The notes under the pieces: model-generated
What the model was told of the DNA's origin: nothing
Databases searched by the model: none
Seen by the model: only the letters and a program-made list of their open reading frames with translations
Shown here: positions 48,270-56,453 of the stretch, piece after piece
Numbering within the stretch: position 1 is the stretch's first letter
Layout of the letters: the number at the start of each line of letters is the position of its first letter
Program-made: the position numbers and the translations under genes
Assembly: GCA_026692725.1 (NCBI GenBank)
Contig: JAPMUG010000002.1
Span: 248,001 to 312,000 of the forward strand
Length of the DNA stretch: 64,000 nt
Origin: Ecytonucleospora hepatopenaei
Taxonomy: Eukaryota; Microsporidia; Enterocytozoonidae
Direction: 5' to 3'

Positions 48270-49700
48270 TTAGTCACTTGCATTTAGATCTTGTAGTTGC
48301 TTTTCTAATTCCTCAAATTCTTCATATACCATTAAGGATGGAAGTAATAAACGATTATACATTTTGTCAAAAGCACTAGTAGACATGCCATTTTTAAATT
48401 CACGCGCTTTTTTTAACAATGGTTTCATATGCTTTTTAATCTCTGCTTGAACGGCTTTAAGGACATTATGCTTTTTTTGAATTTTCTCTTCATTACTTTT
48501 TATTTCCTCAGAAATTTCAGCTATTTTTTCATCATGATTATTTTTTTCTTCATTCATTTCTTTTAATGCCTCTTCTTTTTCTTTTAAATCTTTTTCTTCT
48601 TTTTTTATTTCATCTCTAATTGTTTTAAAGCTATCCTTATGTTTAAAAAAGTACATTTTATAATCTTTTTTGATTTTTAAAAGTTCTTTTTTATTTCTAA
48701 TTTTTCCATTAAAAGGTTTCATTTCTTTTTTAAGTCTTTGTAATTCGCGTTGAATAGAAGAAACTTCATTAGTAGCGTCTGTCTTCTCACTGGTTTTTTC
48801 ACTAATTTCTCCTTCAATAAGACTCTGTTGCGATTCAAGATTCGAAAATTCTTTTAATCTTTCTAGATTTAATTTTAACTCATCAAGTTTAGCTTTCATT
48901 TCATCAAATGTTAAATTTCCTTCCATTGTTGTTTTATACTTTTTTTCTTCGGGAACATCATTTTCAGCACCAACCTTTTTCTTTAGAGCATAAAACAATG
49001 TCTGATAAATAGGCTGTTCACGCGTATAAACTACTTCTAGACTGTCCCAATTAATAATGTCCGTATCCAATTGACTGTATCTTTTTTCATACTGACTAAT
49101 TAAACTTTCGAGATTTTCTTCATTTTCAAAAAGCTCCGGAAAGCTCTCAGCTAACGCCTTTTTAGAAGAATGAATACCAGAAATTTTTTTTTCTAATGGA
49201 ATCAATTGTTCAGAAATTTCTTGCACTTTTTGTATAGCTTCATTCTCAGTCTTCTCCATTTCTTCAATTTTTTGCAAAAGTTCCAAATTATGTCTTATCA
49301 TATCCAAATCATCTTCTAATTTATCTTTTTTATCACTAAAAGCACTCTTTTTTTCCTTTAACCCTTTTAAAACAATGTTTAGTCCATCTTTATTTTTTTC
49401 AAGTTCATCCAATTTTTTTCCTAAAACAACATTTTTTTGTTCAAAATCTTCTTTTTCTTTGATTAGATCATCATTTCTTTTTTCTAATTCGTTTTTTTCA
49501 TCTTCAACTTTCTTTTTCTTTTTCCTAGCATTAATTAGTTCATCTTTAACATATAATTCATAAATTTCATGCCAATTGTCATATATTTTTTGAGGCAATT
49601 GCTCCTTTAGTCCTTCAAATTCTATTTCTTTTTGTTCTACGAGATCTTCAAGTTCTTCTATGTTAGCTGTGCTAATTTGATGTAGAAATGATATTAACAT
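48270..49700 (-). CDS. Secreted coiled-coil protein, paralogue 2
   Basis: A 476-residue relative of the adjacent 46489-47859 gene. Residues 1-13 form a short signal peptide (MLISFLHQISTAN). An extended coiled coil follows (residues 20-215 and 270-470). A central island is shared with paralogue 1: YTREQPIYQTLFYALKKK, then KYKTTMEGNLTFDEM. Both proteins also end alike (ELEKQLQDLNASD and ELEKRLEELKAND). CCCTC directly precedes ATG. Tandem duplication with strong divergence suggests a fast-evolving surface or spore protein family; no named family is recognised. Confidence 0.75.
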   Translation of the reverse strand: MLISFLHQISTANIEELEDLVEQKEIEFEGLKEQLPQKIYDNWHEIYELYVKDELINARKKKKKVEDEKNELEKRNDDLIKEKEDFEQKNVVLGKKLDELEKNKDGLNIVLKGLKEKKSAFSDKKDKLEDDLDMIRHNLELLQKIEEMEKTENEAIQKVQEISEQLIPLEKKISGIHSSKKALAESFPELFENEENLESLISQYEKRYSQLDTDIINWDSLEVVYTREQPIYQTLFYALKKKVGAENDVPEEKKYKTTMEGNLTFDEMKAKLDELKLNLERLKEFSNLESQQSLIEGEISEKTSEKTDATNEVSSIQRELQRLKKEMKPFNGKIRNKKELLKIKKDYKMYFFKHKDSFKTIRDEIKKEEKDLKEKEEALKEMNEEKNNHDEKIAEISEEIKSNEEKIQKKHNVLKAVQAEIKKHMKPLLKKAREFKNGMSTSAFDKMYNRLLLPSLMVYEEFEELEKQLQDLNASD

Positions 49701-50111
49701 GAGGGATAATTTTCTTTTTCAAATTTATGATCAAAAAAGGGAAAATTGATCAAAAAAGATAAAGAAAAGAAAAACGTTCAAACCTTAATTTAAAACGTTT
49801 ATTACTTAAAAATAAAATCTATCATTTTAAAGTATAAAATTTTTGTGTTTTTTTACATTTTAAAAAAATACAAACTTTCCACCCTGTTTTTATTTCTAAA
49901 CTTTTTTATAAATTGTTCTTTTTATACAAAAATATTATAAACACTATCGTGATTTGAATAAAATTAAATGCCTATTTATTTTTAAATATACTTATTTTTT
50001 AACAAGGAAAATATAAATATTACAAAAATATATTAAATATATACCATTTGTTTTAAATAATATACAAGTATATGATTTTATTTCTAATAAAAATTTACCC
50101 TTAGGTTTTTA
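49701..50111. other. AT-rich divergent promoter region
   Basis: About 410 bases between the coiled-coil gene and AsnRS. Apart from the CCC-like signals beside each start (TATCCCTC and TACCCTTAGG) I see nothing in it. Confidence 0.5.
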
Positions 50112-51476
50112 ATGTCTAAGGAAGATTTGGTTAAAAAGTTTGAAAGAATCAAGCTTAAAGATTTTGAAGCTAGCGATTTCAAAAAAGCAGAATACACAAA
50201 GACAAAAATACATTTATTGACTGAAAAAGACATTGGTAAAAAAGTTGCATTGTTTGGATGGGTCACTGCAAGCAGGGAAGGAAAGAAATTTTCATTTTTT
50301 GATTTGACAGCGCAATATTCAACCATAAAGTGTGTTATCGAGACAAATCTGAGCATTTCATTTCAAACCAGCTTGACTGTTTATGGAATTTTAACACCAA
50401 ACAAGGGAAAAGATGACAAATTATTTGAACTAAGTGTGCAAAGCTACGAGGTATTTAACGAATTTCAGGCACCTCCATTTCCAATTAACAGAGAAAGTGA
50501 AAAGGACACGTGGCTCGACAATGGTCACCTTGGGCTGAGAATGCCACAGCGCAGTTTGTTTTTACGGGCGCAGTCTCAGCTTTTAAAAAGCATAAGGGAA
50601 TTTTACTGGGCAAATGATTACACAGAAATTACAACTCCTACTTTGGTTCAGACGCAGGTAGAAGGAGGAGCAACTTTATTTGGATTGGATTACTATGGAG
50701 AAAAGGCGTATTTGACACAGACATCTCAGCTTTACTTGGAAACAACCGTTCCAGTCACAGGGAAATCTTTTTGCATAATGCCAAGTTACAGGGCAGAAAA
50801 GTCAAAAACTACAAGGCATTTGAGTGAATTTACCCACGTAGAGGGTGAGTTAGCAGACATAACATTTGAAGATTTGCTGGATCAAATAGAGAAATTAATA
50901 AGACATGCGCTGAGATCTTTTTACAGTACGATGATGGAAGAAATAAAAAAGGTATATCCAGAATTTGAACCTGTCGTACTTTCAGAAAAACCATTTAAAA
51001 GGATAACATACAGGGAAGCAATTGATTTTTTACACAAGAATAATCATTTAAAGACAGACGGCACACCATACGAGCAAGGGGATGACATTGCAGATGCATC
51101 AGAAAAGTATTTGATGGAGACTTACGGAGAAAATCAGCCTGTCTTTTTGATTCGATTTCCAGAAGATCATAAACCATTTTATGTTAGCAAGGATAAGGAA
51201 GGAACCCAAACCTGTGATTTACTTTTTCCAGGAATTGGTGAGATAGTTGGAGGATCCATGCGTCATACGCACCACGGCGATCTAGTGAAGGGATTTGAGC
51301 GCGAAGGAATTGATTCAACTCCGTATTATTGGTATTTGGACATGGCAAAATATGGTCCATGCCCCCACGGTGGATATGGTCTTGGTTTTGAAAGACTGTT
51401 GATGTGTATTATGAAGTATAAAAGCGTAGATCAGTCAACATTGTACTGCAGAAAGCCATCAAGGTGTACTCCTTAA
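50112..51476 (+). CDS. DED81: Asparaginyl-tRNA synthetase, cytosolic
   Basis: A 454-residue class IIb aminoacyl-tRNA synthetase that charges tRNA-Asn. The OB-fold anticodon-binding domain is at about 35-120 (VALFGWVTASREGKKFSFFD). The catalytic core has motif 1 around REFYWANDYTEITTPTL, the AsnRS-type TQTSQLYLET, motif 2 PSYRAEKSKTTRHLSEFTHV and motif 3 HGGYGLGFERLLM. RHLSEFTHVE and the absence of AspRS insertions favour AsnRS. The long eukaryotic N-terminal extension is reduced to about 30 residues. TACCCTTAGGTTTTT precedes ATG. All catalytic motifs are intact. Confidence 0.9.
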   Translation: MSKEDLVKKFERIKLKDFEASDFKKAEYTKTKIHLLTEKDIGKKVALFGWVTASREGKKFSFFDLTAQYSTIKCVIETNLSISFQTSLTVYGILTPNKGKDDKLFELSVQSYEVFNEFQAPPFPINRESEKDTWLDNGHLGLRMPQRSLFLRAQSQLLKSIREFYWANDYTEITTPTLVQTQVEGGATLFGLDYYGEKAYLTQTSQLYLETTVPVTGKSFCIMPSYRAEKSKTTRHLSEFTHVEGELADITFEDLLDQIEKLIRHALRSFYSTMMEEIKKVYPEFEPVVLSEKPFKRITYREAIDFLHKNNHLKTDGTPYEQGDDIADASEKYLMETYGENQPVFLIRFPEDHKPFYVSKDKEGTQTCDLLFPGIGEIVGGSMRHTHHGDLVKGFEREGIDSTPYYWYLDMAKYGPCPHGGYGLGFERLLMCIMKYKSVDQSTLYCRKPSRCTP

Positions 51477-52195
51477 TAAATTGATTTTTAATATAAAATT
51501 GTTTTTTTAATTTTTGAGTAAAATTTTTATTTATGATTCATTCTAGATGTAAATTGTTTAATTTGGCTAGTCTTTTTTAAAAATATTAGCAATAAATAAT
51601 TTAAGGATAAATACAGCTACACCCTCAAAAAAATCTCAAAGCCCTCAAAAAAATTTGTTCACCAACAAAGTCTGTTCGACGCCCCTTAAATTATTTTCTT
51701 GACCCTCAAATTATGTATTTCAACCAATAAATTAGAAGCTTTGTTTTCAATTAACCAAGGTAAATATTTGGTTTAAATGATTTAATGGTTTAGAGGTTTT
51801 TTTATGGGTTTTGAGAATTTTTTATGGGTGTAGCTGTATTTATCCAAAATAAATGATAGATAAGTGATTGTAATAGAATAGCTTTTCAATAACTCTACTT
51901 TATCTGTTATAAAATAACATCTAATAGCTATAACCAATACAATAAGAAACATTAATTTTTTATTTTACATGCAAAAAATAAATTTAAATAAATTCACCTA
52001 TTTCAAAATATAAAAACACAAAACACTTTTTATCAGACATTTAATCATTTACCATATAGTCACAACTGTTATCATTTTATAAATTATCTTAATTTAATTT
52101 TATCACCATCTTTTTATATATATCTTAAACTTATGTTAGAAGAGACTTATGTAATTTAAGATTTATTTAAACAAAAAACCATTAATTTATTTTAT
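51477..52195. other. Gene-free region containing the inverted-repeat element
   Basis: About 720 bases between convergent AsnRS and kinase genes. The only structured part is the 241-bp inverted-repeat element at 51605-51845. The remainder is plain AT-rich DNA. Confidence 0.6.
51605..51845. mobile_element. MITE-like element with near-perfect terminal inverted repeats
   Basis: The left end reads GGATAAATACAGCTACACCC and the right end is its exact reverse complement (GGGTGTAGCTGTATTTATCC). Pairing continues with mismatches to about 50 bases per arm (CTCAAAAAAATCTCAAAGCCC against CATAAAAAATTCTCAAAACCC). There is no coding capacity, and the length of 241 bp fits a miniature inverted-repeat element. 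No clear target-site duplication is seen outside the arms. If the true end is the inner CAGCTACACCC, flanking TA dinucleotides would fit a Tc1/mariner-type insertion. The transposase family is unknown. Confidence 0.6.
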
Positions 52196-53095
52196 TCACT
52201 TGTAGGTTGGTGCAAGCTTTGCCTTTTCACTCTCCATTTGGATTATTTTCTCCTCAAGCTGCTCTATTTGTATCTCTCTGTATTTCAACTCTATTGCAGT
52301 CAGTGTAAATTTTATTTTCTCAATTTTCAACAATTCTTTGGTGCATTTTCTGTTTGTTTTCTTAAGACACTCTTTTATCAGAAGTTCAAGGGCAGGTTCT
52401 TCTGGAATGGAAAGTTCCTTTTCAATTTCTTGATATAAAATGTTATTATACAGATTTTCTCTATCAGATCCAGTAAATGGCTTTTTACCAAAAACCAATT
52501 CATATAAAATCACTCCTAATGCCCAAATATCCACCGTATTGCCATATTTTTCTTTAGCAACAATTTCTGGTGCCATGTAATATGGTGTTCCTACAATACA
52601 TTTGTCTTGAATTGCGTCTTTTTGTTCGGAAAGTGAAAAATCGCATATTTTAAATTCCAAATGTTCCTTTCCACTTGTCTCTGTTTTTGATATTAAAATA
52701 TTTGCTGGTTTTATGTCTCTATGGATAATTCCTTTACCATGCAAATGCTTCAAACCATCCAGCACCCGTGCTGCAATGGACCATATCAGGTTATAGCTGG
52801 CTTTAATTTTATTTTTTGCAAAATACTTAAGCATAGACTCTATTGTTCCGTAATTGGCGTATTCCATCAAAATGTAAATTCCCTTTTCAACGTATAAAAT
52901 ATCAGTCATTTTTACGATTCTCCTGTGTTCAGTATTTTTAAGCACATTGATCTCTCTGGTGGCGTGTTTTTTAAATTTTGTAGGGATGGATTTACAAACA
53001 AGAAAGTTTTTAGTCAAGTTGTTTTTAAGTAAGTAAGTAGTGCCATGTGTACCTTTTCCAATTTTATTAACAAATTCATACTGTTTCATTAGCAT
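52196..53095 (-). CDS. Serine/threonine protein kinase, NEK-like, with DFS motif
   Basis: A 299-residue kinase consisting of one catalytic domain (about 5-265) and a short C-terminal coiled coil (ELKYREIQIEQLEEKIIQM). Visible motifs are the glycine loop GKGTHGTTY, the ATP-anchoring Lys in VCKSI (K35), the catalytic loop HRDIKPANI, the activation-segment end GTPYYMAPEIV and DIWALGVILYE. The metal-binding DFG is DFS here. The layout with a trailing coiled coil recalls NIMA-related kinases, but other CAMK or PLK-like assignments are possible. All other catalytic residues are present, so it is probably active. No CCC signal precedes the ATG at 53095 or 53089. Confidence 0.82.
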   Translation of the reverse strand: MLMKQYEFVNKIGKGTHGTTYLLKNNLTKNFLVCKSIPTKFKKHATREINVLKNTEHRRIVKMTDILYVEKGIYILMEYANYGTIESMLKYFAKNKIKASYNLIWSIAARVLDGLKHLHGKGIIHRDIKPANILISKTETSGKEHLEFKICDFSLSEQKDAIQDKCIVGTPYYMAPEIVAKEKYGNTVDIWALGVILYELVFGKKPFTGSDRENLYNNILYQEIEKELSIPEEPALELLIKECLKKTNRKCTKELLKIEKIKFTLTAIELKYREIQIEQLEEKIIQMESEKAKLAPTYK

Positions 53096-53261
53096 AAAAC
53101 AAACAATATAAATTTAAAAAGATTAAGCATATTTTTTATTTAAATCATTGTTAAATAGCATTGTAAATAGTATAAAGAATACAATAAATACATTAAATTA
53201 AATATAATTAATATTATATTCAGTTATAAATACATTAAACAATAAATATAATTAATAAATT

Positions 53262-53594
53262 TTATTCTTCATCTGTAACAGGATTCCTGTATTTTAACAC
53301 AATCTTATTATTTTCTTCTCCTGCCACCTTAATGTATGGATAAAGCTGCTTGCTCCTTAAATACCTTTTAATGTATAATTTCATGTTTCTTTTAATAACA
53401 TCATTCTTTTTACACAAAATTTCTATGCTGCTTTCATTATCCTTAAATGTAAGTTCTTTTTCAGCTAAAACTTTAGAATTTCTTACTTTCATTATTGACT
53501 GCAAGTATGAAAGTACGTCACTGCTTTCTACAATTCCATCCTTTTTCTGCTCTTCAAAGCATACTTTGAAAGTTTTAGTTTTTACCTCAGACAT
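53262..53594 (-). CDS. RPL22: 60S ribosomal protein L22 (eL22)
   Basis: A 110-residue eL22. The pattern KTFKVCFEEQKKDGIVESSD, then a central KVRN..., and KRNMKLYIKRYLRSKQLYPYI followed by VLKYRN and an acidic tail matches the family (FTVDCTHPVEDGIMDAA ... [21 protein letters not shown] ... YELRYF ... DEE). Length is normal. TTATCCCTA precedes ATG 53594. No intron is visible near the 5' end, where some microsporidian ribosomal protein genes carry short ones. Confidence 0.9.
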   Translation of the reverse strand: MSEVKTKTFKVCFEEQKKDGIVESSDVLSYLQSIMKVRNSKVLAEKELTFKDNESSIEILCKKNDVIKRNMKLYIKRYLRSKQLYPYIKVAGEENNKIVLKYRNPVTDEE

Positions 53595-53770
53595 TAGGGA
53601 TAAATTTTTTTAAAAATAAAAACCTTACAATTTATTTGCAAATACTTGATTAATTATGTTAATTTAATAATTACAAATGATAAATAATAAAATTAAATAT
53701 AAAACAACCAATAAGATTTTTAAAACAATTTATTCCTTTAATATTTTAAAAGACATTTTACAACCCTTAA

Positions 53771-55159
53771 ATGCCTAAAAGAAGATATAAAAGCAATAGT
53801 AAATTAAATAATAAAGAAAATGCGAATTTTTATGAAACATCAAACACTAACAGTGAAATTGACAACAAAACCAGCAGCACAGAAAAAATACTAATAATTG
53901 AAAAAGAAGTTTTAAGTGACAAACAAGCTGAAATTGAAAATGGAATAAAAGAAACGGTGATAGAGTGGGAAATGTGTGGAAATAGTGAAAATGAAAGTAT
54001 AGAAGAGGAAAAAAATATTTTGGTGGAAGCGGTAAATGAAATTGCTATGGACAATAAAAAAAGTGAAGAAAGTTCATCATCAAGTAGTTCATCATCAAGT
54101 AGTACATCATCAAGTAGTACAAGCAGCTCTTCAAGTCATACGGAAGTTTCAGAGAATTCCAAAATGTTAAAAAATATTTTATGTAAGGAAAGTGAACCAA
54201 GCATTAATGAAGATATTGAAGTAACATGTAAAATTGAAGAAAAAGATGGCAATTTGGTTATAAGTGAAGAAGTGGTAGTAGAGACAGATGATAAGTTAGA
54301 AATAGTAGAGGAAGAATTAATTGTTTCAGAAGACAAAATAAACATGAAAGAAGAAAAATTGGAAGTATCAGATGATAAAATGGTGGTGACAAACGATAAG
54401 ATTGAAGTCACAGAAAGTTCTTTAAAAGTCTCAGAAGATAAACTTGAAATTACAGAGGATGAAGTAACTCAAGAAACAGGAGAAAGAAATGTTACGGATA
54501 AAGAGGAAAAAGAGAAGATTATTGAGGAAATAAAGGAGGAATTGAGTAGAATTGGAGAAGAGGATTTTTCACAAAATGAAACAGAAGCAAGTGAAAGCCA
54601 GAAGATTTTTGTGGTTGAGAATATAGAGGCACTTGAATGTTTGAATAAAAACACAAAGGAAAAAGCAAAGGATAGTTGCCTTGCTACGGTCGGTACAAAA
54701 AATTCTGAAACAAACACCCCTTCAATTAAAATGGAAAATAAAAACATGAGCAATGATTCTATAAAAAAGAAAGAAAATGAAGAGTGTCAGTTTCCAGATG
54801 CAAAAGTAGAGGAAGAAATGAATAAAAAAGAAATTGAAACATATTTATCAGATGATGAAGACAGTCTTGCAAATAATGGTGAAAAAATGATGGAAAAGAA
54901 AGATAATCCAAATGAAGATGCAGACAAAGTAGAAAACAAGGAAAAGGTAGAAAGTAAAGAAAAGACAGAAAGTAAAAAAATGAGTGCAGATGATTTAAAT
55001 GCAGAAATTATGAATGGATTTAAGCCTAATGAGGATAACAATGAAAAGACAGAAACTGATGTCTTACTTGATAATTTTGAAAACAACCAAAATGAGCATC
55101 AGCCAAGCTGCTGGGATTCTTTTTTGAACTTTTTGTGTTGCAGGTCAAATGATGCATAA
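53771..55159 (+). CDS. Acidic protein with poly-Ser tract, 7-residue repeats and a C-terminal Cys cluster
   Basis: A 462-residue protein of unknown function, very rich in Glu, Lys, Ser and Asp. It has a basic start (MPKRRYKSNSK), a Ser/Thr homopolymer-like tract (about 100-122), and a run of about ten 7-residue repeats with pattern [ED][DE]K[LIM]x[VI][ST] (residues about 159-235). The Glu-rich remainder is disordered and ends with SCWDSFLNFLCCRSNDA. That C-terminal CC next to hydrophobic residues could be palmitoylated and anchor the protein to membrane; this is inference. CAACCCTTAA precedes ATG 53771. The open frame is intact despite low complexity. No family is recognised. Confidence 0.7.
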   Translation: MPKRRYKSNSKLNNKENANFYETSNTNSEIDNKTSSTEKILIIEKEVLSDKQAEIENGIKETVIEWEMCGNSENESIEEEKNILVEAVNEIAMDNKKSEESSSSSSSSSSSTSSSSTSSSSSHTEVSENSKMLKNILCKESEPSINEDIEVTCKIEEKDGNLVISEEVVVETDDKLEIVEEELIVSEDKINMKEEKLEVSDDKMVVTNDKIEVTESSLKVSEDKLEITEDEVTQETGERNVTDKEEKEKIIEEIKEELSRIGEEDFSQNETEASESQKIFVVENIEALECLNKNTKEKAKDSCLATVGTKNSETNTPSIKMENKNMSNDSIKKKENEECQFPDAKVEEEMNKKEIETYLSDDEDSLANNGEKMMEKKDNPNEDADKVENKEKVESKEKTESKKMSADDLNAEIMNGFKPNEDNNEKTETDVLLDNFENNQNEHQPSCWDSFLNFLCCRSNDA

Positions 55160-55253
55160 TTTTATGATCAGTAAAAAATTCAACCTTAAAATTTTTTAAA
55201 AAGAAAAAATTTTGATTTTTTATTTCAATTGAATATTTTCAAATATTCTATTA

Positions 55254-55380
55254 TTAAATTAACATTAACATTTCTTAATAAACTAATATTAACATTTTTT
55301 AATAAAATATTATATTATTAAACTAATATTATCATTTCCTAATAAAATATTATTATAAAACTAATTATTATTTATTAACT
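55254..55380. repeat. Degenerate tandem repeat in 3' intergenic region
   Basis: Three imperfect copies of a unit of about 35-40 bases containing AAACTAATATTAACATTT and then CTTAATAAAATATTAT-like sequence. They lie between the acidic repeat protein and V-ATPase c''. Confidence 0.55.
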
Positions 55381-55903
55381 ACTGATTAACAGTTGCAAAT
55401 GATGGTGCTTTTGAATTCAAAACTATTCCCATAATAAAACCAATTAATCCTACACTTGCTGGTATTATTTCTAAAACTACAATTTTATAAAATAAACTTG
55501 GATCCTTTGCATCCATCATGGATATAACAGCACATAGTAAACCTGTTGCTACGCTTGAAAAATAGTTGCACATTCCTACAAAAAGCCCTGAACAAAAATA
55601 AATATAATGTGCTTTATCTGGTAATTTTTGGTGCATGGTATTGTTAAGCATAACACACGTAATTATTCCCGTTAAAAAGTTGGCTTCACAGACCACCGTT
55701 CCCAAAATAGATTTGGTTCCAATACGTGGGCTCTTTATGGATGCACCACTAACATAATTTGCTATGCTTAGAATACCTTTGGCAGTACCAAGTGCACTAA
55801 GTAAAAAGCATAAAAATATACCAATATATCCCAATACATTTACAGGAGAGTATATTAGTGTTATAATAGTAAATAGTACGGTAAATAGAAGTACATATTG
55901 CAT
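55379..55903 (-). CDS. VMA16: V-type ATPase proteolipid subunit c''
   Basis: A 174-residue proteolipid of the V0 rotor with about four membrane helices. SGASIKSPRIGTKSILGTVV and CEANFLTGII correspond to the c'' pattern GAxVRAPRIxTKNLISIIFCExxAIYGII. The proton-carrying glutamate is in VCEANF (E73), and a second glutamate is in KIVVLEIIPAS. The RAPR-like motif distinguishes c'' from c and c'. It is somewhat shorter than yeast Vma16 (213), lacking the first helix. No CCC-like motif precedes ATG 55903. It is the last gene before the Asn-rich region and has no Asn inserts. Confidence 0.8.
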   Translation of the reverse strand: MQYVLLFTVLFTIITLIYSPVNVLGYIGIFLCFLLSALGTAKGILSIANYVSGASIKSPRIGTKSILGTVVCEANFLTGIITCVMLNNTMHQKLPDKAHYIYFCSGLFVGMCNYFSSVATGLLCAVISMMDAKDPSLFYKIVVLEIIPASVGLIGFIMGIVLNSKAPSFATVNQ

Positions 55904-56173
55904 TTGATATTTTATTATTGTTTATGTTTCATTATATTTTTTTATTTATAAAAATTATCTTATAAAATTACTTTATAACATAAATTTGTTTTATAAATAT
56001 ATCTTATTGTATACTATTATCTTATAAAATTACTTTATTGTATACTATTACCTAATAAAAAAATATAAAATATAAAATATATAATTTATTTTTTAAATAA
56101 GATAATAATTATTTACTTAAATAATTGTAATAAAGTATATATTAGTTTATAATAATACATTGTATTAAATGTA

Positions 56174-56246
56174 GCCTTTGTAGCTCAGTGGTTAGAGCGT
56201 TTGTTTAGTAAACAAAAGGTCGTGGATTCGATTCCCACCTGAGGCT
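56174..56246 (+). tRNA. tRNA-Thr (AGU)
   Basis: The acceptor GCCTTTG pairs with CTGAGGC with mismatches. The D arm is GCTCAGTGGTTAGAGC, the anticodon stem is TTTGT/ACAAA with loop TTAGTAA (anticodon AGU), and the T arm is GTGGA-TTCGATT-CCCAC. A T6 run starts at the 3' end and should terminate transcription. Confidence 0.9.
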
Positions 56247-56251
56247 TTTTT
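56246..56251 (+). terminator. Pol III terminator of tRNA-Thr
   Basis: TTTTTT directly at the tRNA-Thr 3' end. Confidence 0.6.
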
Positions 56252-56453
56252 GTTTTTTATAAATTTTTTACAATAGCATACAACAATCTCTAATAAATTT
56301 AATTTATAATAATTTATATTAATTTTGTTTTTAATATTTATTTATTTATGTATTTATAAATTTTCTAATTAAATAAAATTATTTTTTAATATTTTTTAAA
56401 TTAAACTGGTTTTTAATTTTTCTAATAAAATAAAATTATTTTTTTAATTTATT

